64,000 nucleotides of DNA from Peptostreptococcaceae bacterium pGA-8. GTDB lineage: Bacteria > Bacillota > Clostridia > Peptostreptococcales > Anaerovoracaceae. A model generated the notes under the pieces. That model saw only the letters and a list, made by a program, of their open reading frames with translations. It was not told the DNA's origin and made no database searches. Made by a program: the position numbers and the translations under genes. The stretch's first letter is position 1, and each line of letters starts with the position of its first letter. Shown here piece by piece: positions 33,601 to 41,840 of this stretch. The DNA lies in contig FONK01000002.1 of the NCBI GenBank assembly GCA_900112915.1, positions 1 through 64,000 of the forward strand, in the 5' to 3' direction.

Positions 33601-34678
33601 AGTTTTACCGAACACCGAGTTTAAATTAGAAAGCTATGATAAAACTCGAAAAACATGGATTTTAAAAAGCAGCCTCATCAAAGTAAATAAAGACGGCTAC
33701 ATCCAATGGAGCTTAAGTGGAGGAGATTCTGAAATTTCCGCAGATACATTGTATAGACTGACAGAAACTAAACCGGTAGACGGTTATGGCAGGCCGGATA
33801 AGCCAACTTATTTCATTTTAAACAGCGGGGAAAATGAGAATGCATCCTATGATGCATCAGGTGCAATTGATGCAGGCATAACAAAATATGACCTCACATT
33901 CTTCTCGAAAAATGGCGGTATTTACTATATAACAAATAAGTACACTCGCCTTACTGTTAATAAAATTTGGCAGGATCAAAGCGGTAAGAAGATTGACAAT
34001 CCGGTAGGCTTGAAAGCGAACCTTCAGCTATACCGGAGCATAAAGAAACCGGATGGTTATGTTGTAAAGGTTATACTTCACAGTACAGCAAGCTGGGTTC
34101 AGGGAGATAAAGCTTTCACCGCATATGTCAATAGGAGTACAAATAGGGGAATTACAATAGCATTTCAGGGATGGATGGGAGAGCCAAAGTATGAATATGA
34201 AGGCCGCAGCGGAAGTCTGGAAAGCAATAATGCTCGACTGGAAATTCCTCTTATAAACAAGGATACTACGGTTACAATTACACACAGTAATAACCATGTG
34301 GACCCGGTATTCTCAAACTATGACAAGGCAGCAATGAAATTAAATGATAAGCAGTCGGTGCAAGGCGGCCATATAACCCTGCCTAATGAAGGCAGATGGA
34401 GCTACAGCTGGATGAACTTAGCTCCGAAAGACGCTTATGGCAACGATTATTATTACTTTGTTGAGGAAGAACCTGTAGACGGTTACATTACGACATACAC
34501 TAATAACGAAGGAGTGTTAACCGGAGACATAAATGTTATTAATACTGCTGAAAGCACGTTCCCGGAAACAGGTGGAAGTGGTAGAAGAAGAATTTATATG
34601 GTTGGTTTAATTCTCATCAGTGCATCACTGATTATGCTGAACATAAAAAAGAAAAAGTTCAAAGGCAATAAACCATAG
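30623..34678 (+). CDS. Large LPXTG-type pilus adhesin with isopeptide-type domains
   Basis: 1351 residues. There is a signal peptide (~1-37, hydrophobic LFTAIISILLIVAMSVPTVY), an adhesin-like N-terminal domain, and several repeated beta-sandwich regions of the isopeptide-forming type. Near the C-terminus are a SpaA-type domain (IRIYKVDEDNYKKVLPNTEF, then YRLTETKPVDGYG) and a CnaB-type domain (LTVNKIWQDQSG, then YYYFVEEEPVDGY). The sorting signal is FPETGG (residue 1313) with a hydrophobic segment and a Lys-rich tail. This should be the tip or ancillary pilin, joined by the sortase to the major pilin. The ATG at 30623 is 9 bases after the previous stop. Confidence 0.85.
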   Translation: MKQILEKMKFYKNLFTAIISILLIVAMSVPTVYFVAAEGGQDFSNQIKKVTISKQVGSQWQETTRISDGDKVKINIEYSLPKGYLTEEKNKIYYNLPGGVKVAGEQSGRVSSNGKEVGTYRIGTDGKIEITFDDSFIESDVGIEGTVTFDGAASFDGTGGSGKINFPGSGSTVTVIKPEVDNSDISTKKTGTINDAKNKVKYTVEVSTVRGTAETVFVSDFINRYGSKNVEYNYEQSSLKVYKVWPNGGKATVNPSEYNLKWHSSSLDLTGFEITGLPKLEGQYKYSVEYDVNVTNKLDSTHEYEASVSNNVTVSSGKKTDSGNSYISWHKEVSKSGTYDQTRNLIKWTIKVNPDHNQINGWTLIDKLKGKPVGKVKLIRNNPYSEEEIDASGGEIYYRFNKYNDTSDYTIEYYVEATGDEKAGSKAENTVEVWTKEKKVTVTGTVIIEKRKFDVSKVSNGSKLIEDKNLVENAWYANITLPEGSVGEFTYEDTIKNATSPDGKLDYGDDSHYAIANELEAAFKNSLVVYDKDTALYVYRGNGKVDKFANGNYSQTDDMRFDIKYFDKAGHEINKADDKTKIKSFKIAFTPGSGFELRATLLSLGIYKTYTDISAVDSGDTVKSVNSGRLKDLIKDAETTHKVSKNQRLEKGSFVSNVNGADIFKSKSETDFDGSKGRIRYRLMLTTNDSDNGDIVITDLLPKGAKFIPSSLKARFYHNEYYESETNYNGTTFIDGSNPSYTLENKDGSQILKVRISGYRYSDNSSKISIKYELDINEDEFWTNPENKEKLYKNDVTWGNDKASSETKVIKRYKKLDKKGQQLDINGNPLLKPDGSVNTGAKPSSNIKYSVVINPEGADLDKSSEHLTLVDELNGGEAMHQALDLDTLKLYKYDPTKADNKGFEIDSSNYSMQYDLKNSRLTLKIPDERPYVLEYIYRLNPNFADGLTLNNKINLSGEWDSQDNLVLKDVGSSATATKKLIRIYKVDEDNYKKVLPNTEFKLESYDKTRKTWILKSSLIKVNKDGYIQWSLSGGDSEISADTLYRLTETKPVDGYGRPDKPTYFILNSGENENASYDASGAIDAGITKYDLTFFSKNGGIYYITNKYTRLTVNKIWQDQSGKKIDNPVGLKANLQLYRSIKKPDGYVVKVILHSTASWVQGDKAFTAYVNRSTNRGITIAFQGWMGEPKYEYEGRSGSLESNNARLEIPLINKDTTVTITHSNNHVDPVFSNYDKAAMKLNDKQSVQGGHITLPNEGRWSYSWMNLAPKDAYGNDYYYFVEEEPVDGYITTYTNNEGVLTGDINVINTAESTFPETGGSGRRRIYMVGLILISASLIMLNIKKKKFKGNKP

Positions 34679-34744
34679 AAGTTTTTCATTAAGAATAGAT
34701 TTTTAATATTTTGTATGTTTTGTATATTTTTTAGGAGGAAAAAG

Positions 34745-36223
34745 ATGAAAGGATTAAAAAAATTAACTAGCTTGATGCTGGCTATTGCATTGGTATTAAG
34801 CATATCTGTTCCCAGCTTTGCGGCACAGGATACTAATTCCCTAACTGTAAAGAACACCGGCAAAGCAGATCACACATTTGAATTGTATCAGATTTTTACA
34901 GGCGATGTTGTAAAAGGTAAGAAGAGCATTTCCAATATTAAGTGGGGTAATGGTGTTACTAATCCTACCGGCTCTGCTGAGGAAGCGGCAAAAAAAATGA
35001 CAGATGAGAAAGCTGCCTTAGATTTAGTTAAAACCTTGACTTTGAATAATTCAAATGCAACAAAATCGGAAGCGGTAAAACCTCAGCAATCACACAAGTT
35101 CACAGGATTAAAAGCGGGTTATTACCTTGTTAAGGATGTGGATAAGTCTCAGAACAAGGATAAGCTTGAAGACGGTGCATATACATTATATATACTCAAG
35201 GTCGTTGGGGAAGTAGAGGCTGAAACCAAGCTGGATGTTCCAAAGGTAGAAAAGAAGGTTAAGGATATTAATGACTCGGAAAGCCAAGCAGAAGGAGAAT
35301 GGGCAGATACAGCTGACCATGACATTGGCGATAAGGTCAGCTTCAAGCTGGAAGGAACATTACCTACCAATTTGGATAAATACACCACATATAAGTATGT
35401 ATTCCATGATGAATTATCAGAGGGATTGACATTTGAGGAAAATACGGTAGTTGTTAAGGTAGATGGCGCTACAATTACAAACGGATTTACAAAAACTAAA
35501 ACTGCCAATGGCTTTGACATTACCTTTGACGATTTAAAGAAGGTTTCACCAACTGTTAACCATACAAGTAAAATAACTGTTGAATATAAGGCAACTTTAA
35601 ATCAAAAGGCTAAGCTTGGCTCAGCAGGTAACCCTAATGAGGTTTATCTTGAGTATTCCAACAACCCTAATAAGGGCGGAGAAGGAGATACGGGAAAAAC
35701 TCCTAAGGATAAGGTAATAGTTTTTACATACAAGGTTGTTGTAAATAAGGTTGATGGTAATGCCGCCGCAAATAAGCCACTTTCCGGCGCTCAATTCAAG
35801 CTGGAAAAATGGGATGCTAAAACCAATGCATATAAGGATGCAGCTACAGCAGTTACAGGTACCGGCGGTACAACCTTTGAGTTTAAAGGCTTAGATGATG
35901 GTAAATACAGATTAACGGAAACTGTTACACCTGACGGATATAACACAATTAACCCCATTGAGTTTAATGTTGTAGCTAAACACAAAGATGATAATCTTAC
36001 ACTGGAATCTTTGAACGGTAATGCATTAACCGGCTCCATAGATTTAAACTTCACCCCTAAGCTGCAGGAAGGTGCCCTTGAAACAACAGTTGTAAATAAG
36101 AGCGGTCCTGAGCTTCCGGAAACCGGTGGAATGGGTAGAACAATTTTATATGTAGTCGGTGCGGCACTCATCATAGGTGCAGGAGCAATTTTGTTGTCCA
36201 ATAGAAAAAAAGCCGGCAAATAA
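34745..36223 (+). CDS. Major pilin, SpaH/EbpB family, LPXTG-anchored
   Basis: 492 residues from the ATG at 34745 (TAGGAGG 7 bases before; the frame from 34715 is not preceded by a site). There is a signal peptide ending near SFAA (residue 27). A Lys-bearing pilin-type motif VPKVEKK (165-171) is a candidate for the sortase-linked Lys. A D2 domain follows, and a CnaB/SpaA D3 domain starts VFTYKVVVNKVDG and has the E-box YRLTETVTPDGY. The sorting signal LPETGG (457) precedes a membrane segment and RKKAGK. It polymerises covalently into the shaft through the adjacent class C sortase. Confidence 0.9.
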   Translation: MKGLKKLTSLMLAIALVLSISVPSFAAQDTNSLTVKNTGKADHTFELYQIFTGDVVKGKKSISNIKWGNGVTNPTGSAEEAAKKMTDEKAALDLVKTLTLNNSNATKSEAVKPQQSHKFTGLKAGYYLVKDVDKSQNKDKLEDGAYTLYILKVVGEVEAETKLDVPKVEKKVKDINDSESQAEGEWADTADHDIGDKVSFKLEGTLPTNLDKYTTYKYVFHDELSEGLTFEENTVVVKVDGATITNGFTKTKTANGFDITFDDLKKVSPTVNHTSKITVEYKATLNQKAKLGSAGNPNEVYLEYSNNPNKGGEGDTGKTPKDKVIVFTYKVVVNKVDGNAAANKPLSGAQFKLEKWDAKTNAYKDAATAVTGTGGTTFEFKGLDDGKYRLTETVTPDGYNTINPIEFNVVAKHKDDNLTLESLNGNALTGSIDLNFTPKLQEGALETTVVNKSGPELPETGGMGRTILYVVGAALIIGAGAILLSNRKKAGK

Positions 36224-36236
36224 ATTAATAAAATTA

Positions 36237-36279
36237 TGATATAATATGGGGGAGGAGCTTTTCTTCCTCATATTGTTTT
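36237..36279 (+). promoter_or_regulatory. Extended -10 and hairpin between major pilin and sortase
   Basis: TGATATAAT (TATAAT at 36240-36245) is a perfect extended -10. It overlaps a bulged hairpin AATATG-(GGGG)-AGGAG / CTTCCT-CATATT (36243-36274) followed by GTTTT. The hairpin could reduce read-through from the abundant pilin message while the promoter gives the sortase and rbgA their own start. Confidence 0.5.
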
Positions 36280-36292
36280 ATAGAGAGATTAT

Positions 36293-37156
36293 ATGAAAAA
36301 ACATAAACTGATTAACCTCATTGCTCTGTTGATTCTTATAGCAGGCATATCATTTGTGCTGTATCCTACCTTCAGCGATTGGTGGAATTCTATGCACCAA
36401 TCGAAGGCCATTGCAACCTACATAGAAAGAAGTCGAGATGTTTCTCTTGAAAAGAAAAATGAAAGCATTGAAGCGGCCAGGGAATATAATAAAACACTTC
36501 TTGAAAAAAACGGCAGCAGATTTATTTTAAACGAGGAAGAGAGAGTACGATACGAATCAATTTTGGATATTACCGGTACCGGAATCATGGGCGTTGTAGA
36601 AATTCCGGTCATTAATATTAAGCTGCCGATATATCATGGAACTGATTTAGCGGTACTGCAAATAGGCATCGGACATATGCCGGGCACATCAATGCCTGTT
36701 GGGGGTCCGGGAACCCATAGCGTTATAGCGGGACATACAGGTATGCCGTCTGTGAAGCTGTTTACAGACATTAGAGATTTAAAAAATGGCGATGTTTTTC
36801 GTATCAAAGTTTTTGATAAGATTTTTACATACAAGGTAGACGCCATTAGCACCGTATTGCCGACGGAAACTGATGGGATTGCCATAGAAAATGATAAAGA
36901 TTATGTTACATTGCAAACCTGTACCCCATACGGCTCAAATACTCACAGACTTCTTGTAAGAGGTCGGCGTGTAAAAGATTTGGCAGGTGATGTAGGTCTT
37001 CATTCCGATGTTAAAGAATATCATCACATAATTTTCAGTGGCATTATATTAGGTTTTATTGCTATAATTATATTAATTATTAAACTGTTGACAAAAGCGA
37101 CAGGAAGGCTGGTATATCCAACATTAACAAAAGGAGGTAGCCTTGAAGAACATTAA
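36293..37156 (+). CDS. srtC: Class C (pilin-polymerising) sortase
   Basis: 287 residues: an N-terminal membrane anchor (~7-25), a sortase core with IPVINIKLPIYHGT, H148 (VIAGHTG), C210 (TLQTCTPYG) and R219 (HRLLVRG), and a second membrane segment near the C-terminus (~248-270) typical of class C. The Asp-Pro-aromatic lid usually present before the core is absent; the region reads NGSRFILNEEE. It joins pilin subunits by transpeptidation. Its last 14 bases overlap the TTG start of rbgA, whose ribosome site lies inside this gene. Confidence 0.92.
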   Translation: MKKHKLINLIALLILIAGISFVLYPTFSDWWNSMHQSKAIATYIERSRDVSLEKKNESIEAAREYNKTLLEKNGSRFILNEEERVRYESILDITGTGIMGVVEIPVINIKLPIYHGTDLAVLQIGIGHMPGTSMPVGGPGTHSVIAGHTGMPSVKLFTDIRDLKNGDVFRIKVFDKIFTYKVDAISTVLPTETDGIAIENDKDYVTLQTCTPYGSNTHRLLVRGRRVKDLAGDVGLHSDVKEYHHIIFSGIILGFIAIIILIIKLLTKATGRLVYPTLTKGGSLEEH

Positions 37157-37991
37157 CTGGTATCCGGGTCATATGAAGAAAACCAGAGAGCTGATTGCTG
37201 CAAATCTAAAAATGGTAGATTTGGTAATAGAGGTTGTGGACCTCAGAATACCTATTTCAAGCAGAAACCCGATAATAGATGAACTTATTAAGGATAAGCC
37301 TAGAATTATAGCTTTAAATAAATGTGACCTGTCAGACGCGAGGGCAAATGAGCTTTGGCAAAACCATTATAAATCTATGGGATATGGCACTGTCCTTTTA
37401 AATTCCAATAGTGGAGCAGGTGTCAAAGCTCTTTTGTCTGCTCTGTCAAAAGAGGAGAAGATAAAGAACAAAGATCAGGCTCGCCATAAGGCACTGCGCA
37501 TTATGATTGTCGGAGTTCCCAATGTGGGCAAGTCATCCCTCATCAATCGTCTAACGGGTAGAAAAAGCACTCAAACCGGTGACAGACCGGGTGTTACCAA
37601 GGGCAAGCAATGGCTCAGTCTATCCAACGGCATGCAGCTTTTAGATACACCGGGCATACTTTGGCCAAAGTTTGAGGATCCGAAGGTAGGAGTGAATTTG
37701 GCTTTTTGCGGTTCAATTAAGGACGAAATTATGGATTTAAATACCTTGGCATTTGAGCTTATTAAGCTTCTGGGCAATAATTATCCTAAGCTCCTGCAAG
37801 AAAGGTATAAGCTGGATAAGATTTCTGAGGATGCCCTTGAGAATATGGATGCCATAGCCTTAAAACGAGGATTTATATTGCCGGGGAAGCGAATTGACTA
37901 TGACAGATGTGCAAAAATTGTAATAGACGAATTTAGAAGTGGAAAAATCGGAAATATAACTTTGGAATATCCTGAGGTGGACAATGACTAA
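37143..37991 (+). CDS. ylqF: Ribosome biogenesis GTPase RbgA (YlqF)
   Basis: 282 residues, a circularly permuted GTPase. G4 ALNKCDLSD precedes G1 GVPNVGKSS and G3 DTPGILWP, followed by the RNA-binding C-terminal domain. It starts MKNINWYPGHMKKT, the family signature NWFPGHM with Tyr for Phe. It acts in late 50S assembly. The start is TTG at 37143 with AGGAGG 6 bases upstream, within the sortase gene. It overlaps rnhB by 8 bases, as in other Firmicutes. Confidence 0.93.
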   Translation: MKNINWYPGHMKKTRELIAANLKMVDLVIEVVDLRIPISSRNPIIDELIKDKPRIIALNKCDLSDARANELWQNHYKSMGYGTVLLNSNSGAGVKALLSALSKEEKIKNKDQARHKALRIMIVGVPNVGKSSLINRLTGRKSTQTGDRPGVTKGKQWLSLSNGMQLLDTPGILWPKFEDPKVGVNLAFCGSIKDEIMDLNTLAFELIKLLGNNYPKLLQERYKLDKISEDALENMDAIALKRGFILPGKRIDYDRCAKIVIDEFRSGKIGNITLEYPEVDND

Positions 37992-38667
37992 GACAGAACG
38001 AGAAGAGAGACTCAAGAAAAGGCTAATGGAGCTTAAATCCTATGACTGTCAGGTTAAGTCAAGAGGCTACAAATACATTGTCGGCATAGATGAAGTCGGT
38101 CGTGGCCCCTTGGCAGGTCCTGTAGTATCGGCGGCAGTCGTTTTGCCGGAAGAATTTTCAGCCTTAGGAATAGACGACTCTAAGAAGATATCAGAAAAAA
38201 AGAGAAATGAATTGGCTGCTGTAATCAAAAAAGAGGCTTTAGCCTATGGCCTCGGCTGGAGCGACAACCGTAGAATTGATGAAATCAATATTAGGGAAGC
38301 CACAAAAGAAGCTATGTTCAAGGCCTTCTCTGAATGTATGGCTATGCTGGAGAAAAAAAGAACTGATGATGTAGGCAGCCTCGACGGCGTCTCTTTTGTT
38401 CTGGTAGACGGGGATATGATTTTCAGCGATGAAGTAAAAAATGTCGAGCCGGTGGTTAAGGGTGACAGTAAATCTCTTTCCATTGCGGCAGCTTCAATTT
38501 TAGCCAAGGTTGCCAGAGATAATTATATGATTGAGATGGATGAAAAATATAAAGGCTATGATTTCGTCAGCAATAAGGGTTATGGAACCAAGAAGCATTA
38601 TGAAGGTCTTAATGAACTTGGTATAACTGATATACATAGAAAGTCATTTTTGAGAAACTGGAGGTAA
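37984..38667 (+). CDS. rnhB: Ribonuclease HII
   Basis: 227 residues with [15 protein letters not shown] (first Asp-Glu pair), the VLVDGD Asp and a later [18 protein letters not shown] block with conserved residues. It cleaves the RNA strand of RNA-DNA hybrids and single ribonucleotides in DNA. It begins inside the end of rbgA. The next gene, fhs, starts 2 bases after its stop and has a GGAGG site, so one-carbon genes may be cotranscribed with it. Confidence 0.94.
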   Translation: MTKTEREERLKKRLMELKSYDCQVKSRGYKYIVGIDEVGRGPLAGPVVSAAVVLPEEFSALGIDDSKKISEKKRNELAAVIKKEALAYGLGWSDNRRIDEINIREATKEAMFKAFSECMAMLEKKRTDDVGSLDGVSFVLVDGDMIFSDEVKNVEPVVKGDSKSLSIAAASILAKVARDNYMIEMDEKYKGYDFVSNKGYGTKKHYEGLNELGITDIHRKSFLRNWR

Positions 38668-38669
38668 AA

Positions 38670-40346
38670 ATGAGTTTTAAAAGCGATATTGAAATTGCAC
38701 AGGAGGCTAAGCTCATCCCAATTGGCAAAATTGCAGAGAAGGTAGGAATTGCAGAAGATACTCTTGAGCTTTATGGTAAATATAAGGCAAAGGTTGATTA
38801 CCGCATTTTAGATGAGCTGTCTGAGAAAGAAAACGGAAAGTTAATTTTGGTTACCGCAATTTCCCCAACACCGGCAGGGGAAGGTAAAACAACCACTTCT
38901 GTGGGTCTTGCAGATGGACTTGCAAGGCTTGGAAAAAATGTTATGTGTGCGTTAAGAGAGCCATCCTTAGGTCCGGTTTTTGGAATTAAAGGAGGAGCTG
39001 CAGGCGGTGGCTATGCTCAGCTTGTACCTATGGAGGATATAAATCTTCATTTTACAGGTGATATGCATGCTATCGGGGCTGCAAATAATCTTATTGCCGC
39101 TATGGTAGATAATCATATTCAGCAGGGTAACGAGCTTGGTATAGATGTTAAGCAAATCACATGGAAAAGAACCGTGGATATGAATGACAGACAGCTCAGA
39201 AGCATTGTAAGTGGACTTGGTGGAAAGGTAAATGGAGTTCCTCGTGAGGATGGCTTTGAGATTACCGTTGCCAGTGAGATTATGGCTATTTTGTGCCTCG
39301 CTTCTGATATAGACGATCTCAAGCTGCGACTTGCCGATATCGTTATTGGATATAACTATGATGGAGAGCCTGTAACTGTTGGTATGCTAAGAGGGCAGGG
39401 AGCGGCAGCGGCACTTCTGAAGGACGCTTTAAAGCCTAATTTAGTTCAGAGCTTGGAAGGCACTCCGGCCTTTGTTCACGGCGGACCCTTTGCCAACATT
39501 GCACATGGTTGCAATTCTATTATGGCCACCAAGATGGCATTGAAATTTGCAGATTATGTGGTTACTGAGGCAGGCTTTGCAGCTGACCTTGGAGCTGAGA
39601 AATTTCTGGATATAAAATGCAGAAAAGCAGATTTAAAACCGGATGCTGTTGTTCTGGTAGCCACTGTTAGAGCTTTAAAATATCACGGAGGAGTTTCTAA
39701 GGCAGATTTAAATGAAGAAAATTTAGATGCCTTGACTCTTGGCATGTCCAATCTGATGAGGCATATTGATAATCTTAAAAATATTTATGGACTTAATGTG
39801 GTAGTTGCAATAAACGAGTTCCCGACAGACACTAAGGCGGAAACCGACCTCGTGGAGAAGCTTTGCAAGGATGTTGGTGTAAATGTATGCTTGAGTCAGG
39901 TTTGGGGCAAAGGTGGAATCGGTGGTGAAGAGCTGGGTAAGGAGGTTGTGAGGCTATGTGAATCTCACTCTGAGCTTAGATTTCCATATGAAATGACTGA
40001 TTCAGTTAAAGAAAAAATTGAAGCAATCGCTAAGAAGATTTATAGAGCCTCAGATGTAGAGTATGACAAAAAAGCCGAAGCCCAGATTAAAAAGTTAACT
40101 GAGCTGGGCTTTGACGGTCTTCCTGTATGTATGGCAAAGACCCAATACAGCTTTTCAGATAATCCTGATTTGAAGGGTGCCCCTGAAAATTTCAAAATTA
40201 CAATTAGAGATGTGGTGGTTAAGGCAGGTGCCGGATTTATCGTAGTAAAAACCGGTGAAATAATGACGATGCCGGGCTTACCTAAGGTGCCTGCGGCAGA
40301 AAACATAGATGTAGATAAGGAAGGCAGAATCACAGGTTTATTCTAA
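38670..40346 (+). CDS. fhs: Formate-tetrahydrofolate ligase
   Basis: 558 residues, full length for the family. The ATP site is [14 protein letters not shown]. Other signatures include [22 protein letters not shown] in pieces, [21 protein letters not shown] in pieces, and the C-terminal [13 protein letters not shown]. It makes 10-formyl-THF from formate, ATP and THF: the entry step of the methyl branch of the Wood-Ljungdahl route, or the reverse ATP-yielding reaction in purine and amino-acid fermenters. It leads an fhs-fchA-folD operon. Confidence 0.97.
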   Translation: MSFKSDIEIAQEAKLIPIGKIAEKVGIAEDTLELYGKYKAKVDYRILDELSEKENGKLILVTAISPTPAGEGKTTTSVGLADGLARLGKNVMCALREPSLGPVFGIKGGAAGGGYAQLVPMEDINLHFTGDMHAIGAANNLIAAMVDNHIQQGNELGIDVKQITWKRTVDMNDRQLRSIVSGLGGKVNGVPREDGFEITVASEIMAILCLASDIDDLKLRLADIVIGYNYDGEPVTVGMLRGQGAAAALLKDALKPNLVQSLEGTPAFVHGGPFANIAHGCNSIMATKMALKFADYVVTEAGFAADLGAEKFLDIKCRKADLKPDAVVLVATVRALKYHGGVSKADLNEENLDALTLGMSNLMRHIDNLKNIYGLNVVVAINEFPTDTKAETDLVEKLCKDVGVNVCLSQVWGKGGIGGEELGKEVVRLCESHSELRFPYEMTDSVKEKIEAIAKKIYRASDVEYDKKAEAQIKKLTELGFDGLPVCMAKTQYSFSDNPDLKGAPENFKITIRDVVVKAGAGFIVVKTGEIMTMPGLPKVPAAENIDVDKEGRITGLF

Positions 40347-40354
40347 CAGGTTAT

Positions 40355-41008
40355 ATGATGAAAAATGGTAAATATATTGAAAAATCAATTATTGAGTATT
40401 GCAATGAGCTTTCAAGCTCAAAACCGATTCCTGGCGGTGGCAGCGTTTCCGGTATAGTAGGCGCTTTGGCGGCATCTCTCGGTTCCATGGTGGCTAATCT
40501 TACCATTGGAAAGAAAGCCTATGAGGATATTGAAGATGAAATGAATGATTTGGCTAAGTCTGCCAATACCTTGAAAAAGGATTTATTGGATTTAGCTGAG
40601 GAGGATATTAGAGCCTTTGAACCCTTATCTAAGGCATATGGACTTAAGGCGAAGACGGAGGAGGAAATTGCATACAAGAATGAGGTAATGGAGGCGGCTC
40701 TATTGCGAGCATGCTCGGTGCCTATGCTGATATTAAAAAGGTCAGCCAGGGTAATCAAGCTTCAGAAAATCGCAGCCGAAAAGGGAAACAGACTGGCCTT
40801 AAGCGATGCAGGTCTTGGTGCTCTTTTAGGAAAGGCGGCAGTGGAAAGTGCAATCCTAAATGTCTATATAAATACGAAATATATGAAAGACAGAGAAACT
40901 GCCCATAAACTTAATAGAGAAGCAGAGACATATCTGGAGTCTTCCATTGCACTTGCCGATGAAGTATATGAAATGACAGTGAAGCAACTAAGGAGAACAG
41001 ATGGCTAA
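40355..41008 (+). CDS. fchA: Methenyl-THF cyclohydrolase / cyclodeaminase family protein
   Basis: 217 residues of the FTCD_C (formiminotransferase-cyclodeaminase C-terminal) family: PGGGSVSGIVGALAASLGSMVANLT in pieces, then helical bundle residues to the end. In Clostridia FchA hydrolyses 5,10-methenyl-THF to 10-formyl-THF or deaminates formimino-THF. Its position between fhs and folD matches the first role. The need for a separate cyclohydrolase is supported by the loss of cyclohydrolase residues in the adjacent FolD. Its last 8 bases overlap folD. Confidence 0.88.
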   Translation: MMKNGKYIEKSIIEYCNELSSSKPIPGGGSVSGIVGALAASLGSMVANLTIGKKAYEDIEDEMNDLAKSANTLKKDLLDLAEEDIRAFEPLSKAYGLKAKTEEEIAYKNEVMEAALLRACSVPMLILKRSARVIKLQKIAAEKGNRLALSDAGLGALLGKAAVESAILNVYINTKYMKDRETAHKLNREAETYLESSIALADEVYEMTVKQLRRTDG

Positions 41009-41840
41009 AATAATTGACGGAAAAGAGTTTGCTAAGGCTTTCGATGAAAAGCTGATTAATAAAATAGAAAATTTGTATTTGAAGGGGATTATGCCTACTA
41101 TTGGGATTTTAAGGGTTGGTGAAAATCCCGGAGATTTGGCCTATGAACGAGGAGCTGTTAATAAGGCAAATAAGCTCGGCATTAAAGTAGAGAAATATAT
41201 ATGCGAAAATGACATAAGCATGGAGGATTTAATAGCGGTTATAAAATCCATAAATGAAAATGATGAGATTCATGGCTTGTTGATGCTCAGACCTTTACCG
41301 CCACACATTGATGAAGATTTGGTAAGAAATCAATTAGATTTCAGAAAAGACCTGGACTGCATCACAGACCTGTCATTAGCCAATGTTTTTACAGGGGCGG
41401 AGGGTGGATTTCCGCCATGTACGGCAGAAGCCTGCATAGAGCTTTTGAAACATTACAATATAGAGATTGTAGGGAAGAATTGCTTGGTAATAGGCCGAAG
41501 TACCGTTATCGGCAAGCCAGTTGCGATGATGCTGTTAAAGGAGAACGGGACCGTTACCATATGCCATAGCAGGACACCTAAGGATATCCTAATTGAGATG
41601 TGCAAAAAGGCTGACATTGTCATTGTAGCGGCAGGAAAAAGAGCCATATTCACTAAGGAAATGGCTCATAAAAATCAAGTTGTTATTGATGTAGGTATAA
41701 ATGTCAACGACGAGGGTAAACTATGCGGAGATGTGGACTACAAGGAGGTAGAGCCTATTGTAGCAGCCATCACTCCTGTACCGGGTGGCGTAGGCAGTGT
41801 AACTACATCTATGCTTATGTCGCATTTAATTACTGAGTAA
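41001..41840 (+). CDS. folD: FolD-family methylene-THF dehydrogenase, cyclohydrolase residues lost
   Basis: 279 residues with the FolD fold: N-terminal catalytic domain, GRSTVIGKPVAMMLL nucleotide-binding segment, and the ITPVPGGVGSVT signature. Aligned to E. coli FolD, the motif Y-x3-K reads Y48-ERG-A52, so the catalytic Lys is Ala. The VQLPLP Gln is L96 (LMLRPLP). The active-site Asp (KDLD) remains. Mutations at the Lys are known to remove cyclohydrolase but spare dehydrogenase activity in the human enzyme. I infer a monofunctional dehydrogenase working with FchA next door. It overlaps fchA by 8 bases. Confidence 0.9.
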   Translation: MAKIIDGKEFAKAFDEKLINKIENLYLKGIMPTIGILRVGENPGDLAYERGAVNKANKLGIKVEKYICENDISMEDLIAVIKSINENDEIHGLLMLRPLPPHIDEDLVRNQLDFRKDLDCITDLSLANVFTGAEGGFPPCTAEACIELLKHYNIEIVGKNCLVIGRSTVIGKPVAMMLLKENGTVTICHSRTPKDILIEMCKKADIVIVAAGKRAIFTKEMAHKNQVVIDVGINVNDEGKLCGDVDYKEVEPIVAAITPVPGGVGSVTTSMLMSHLITE

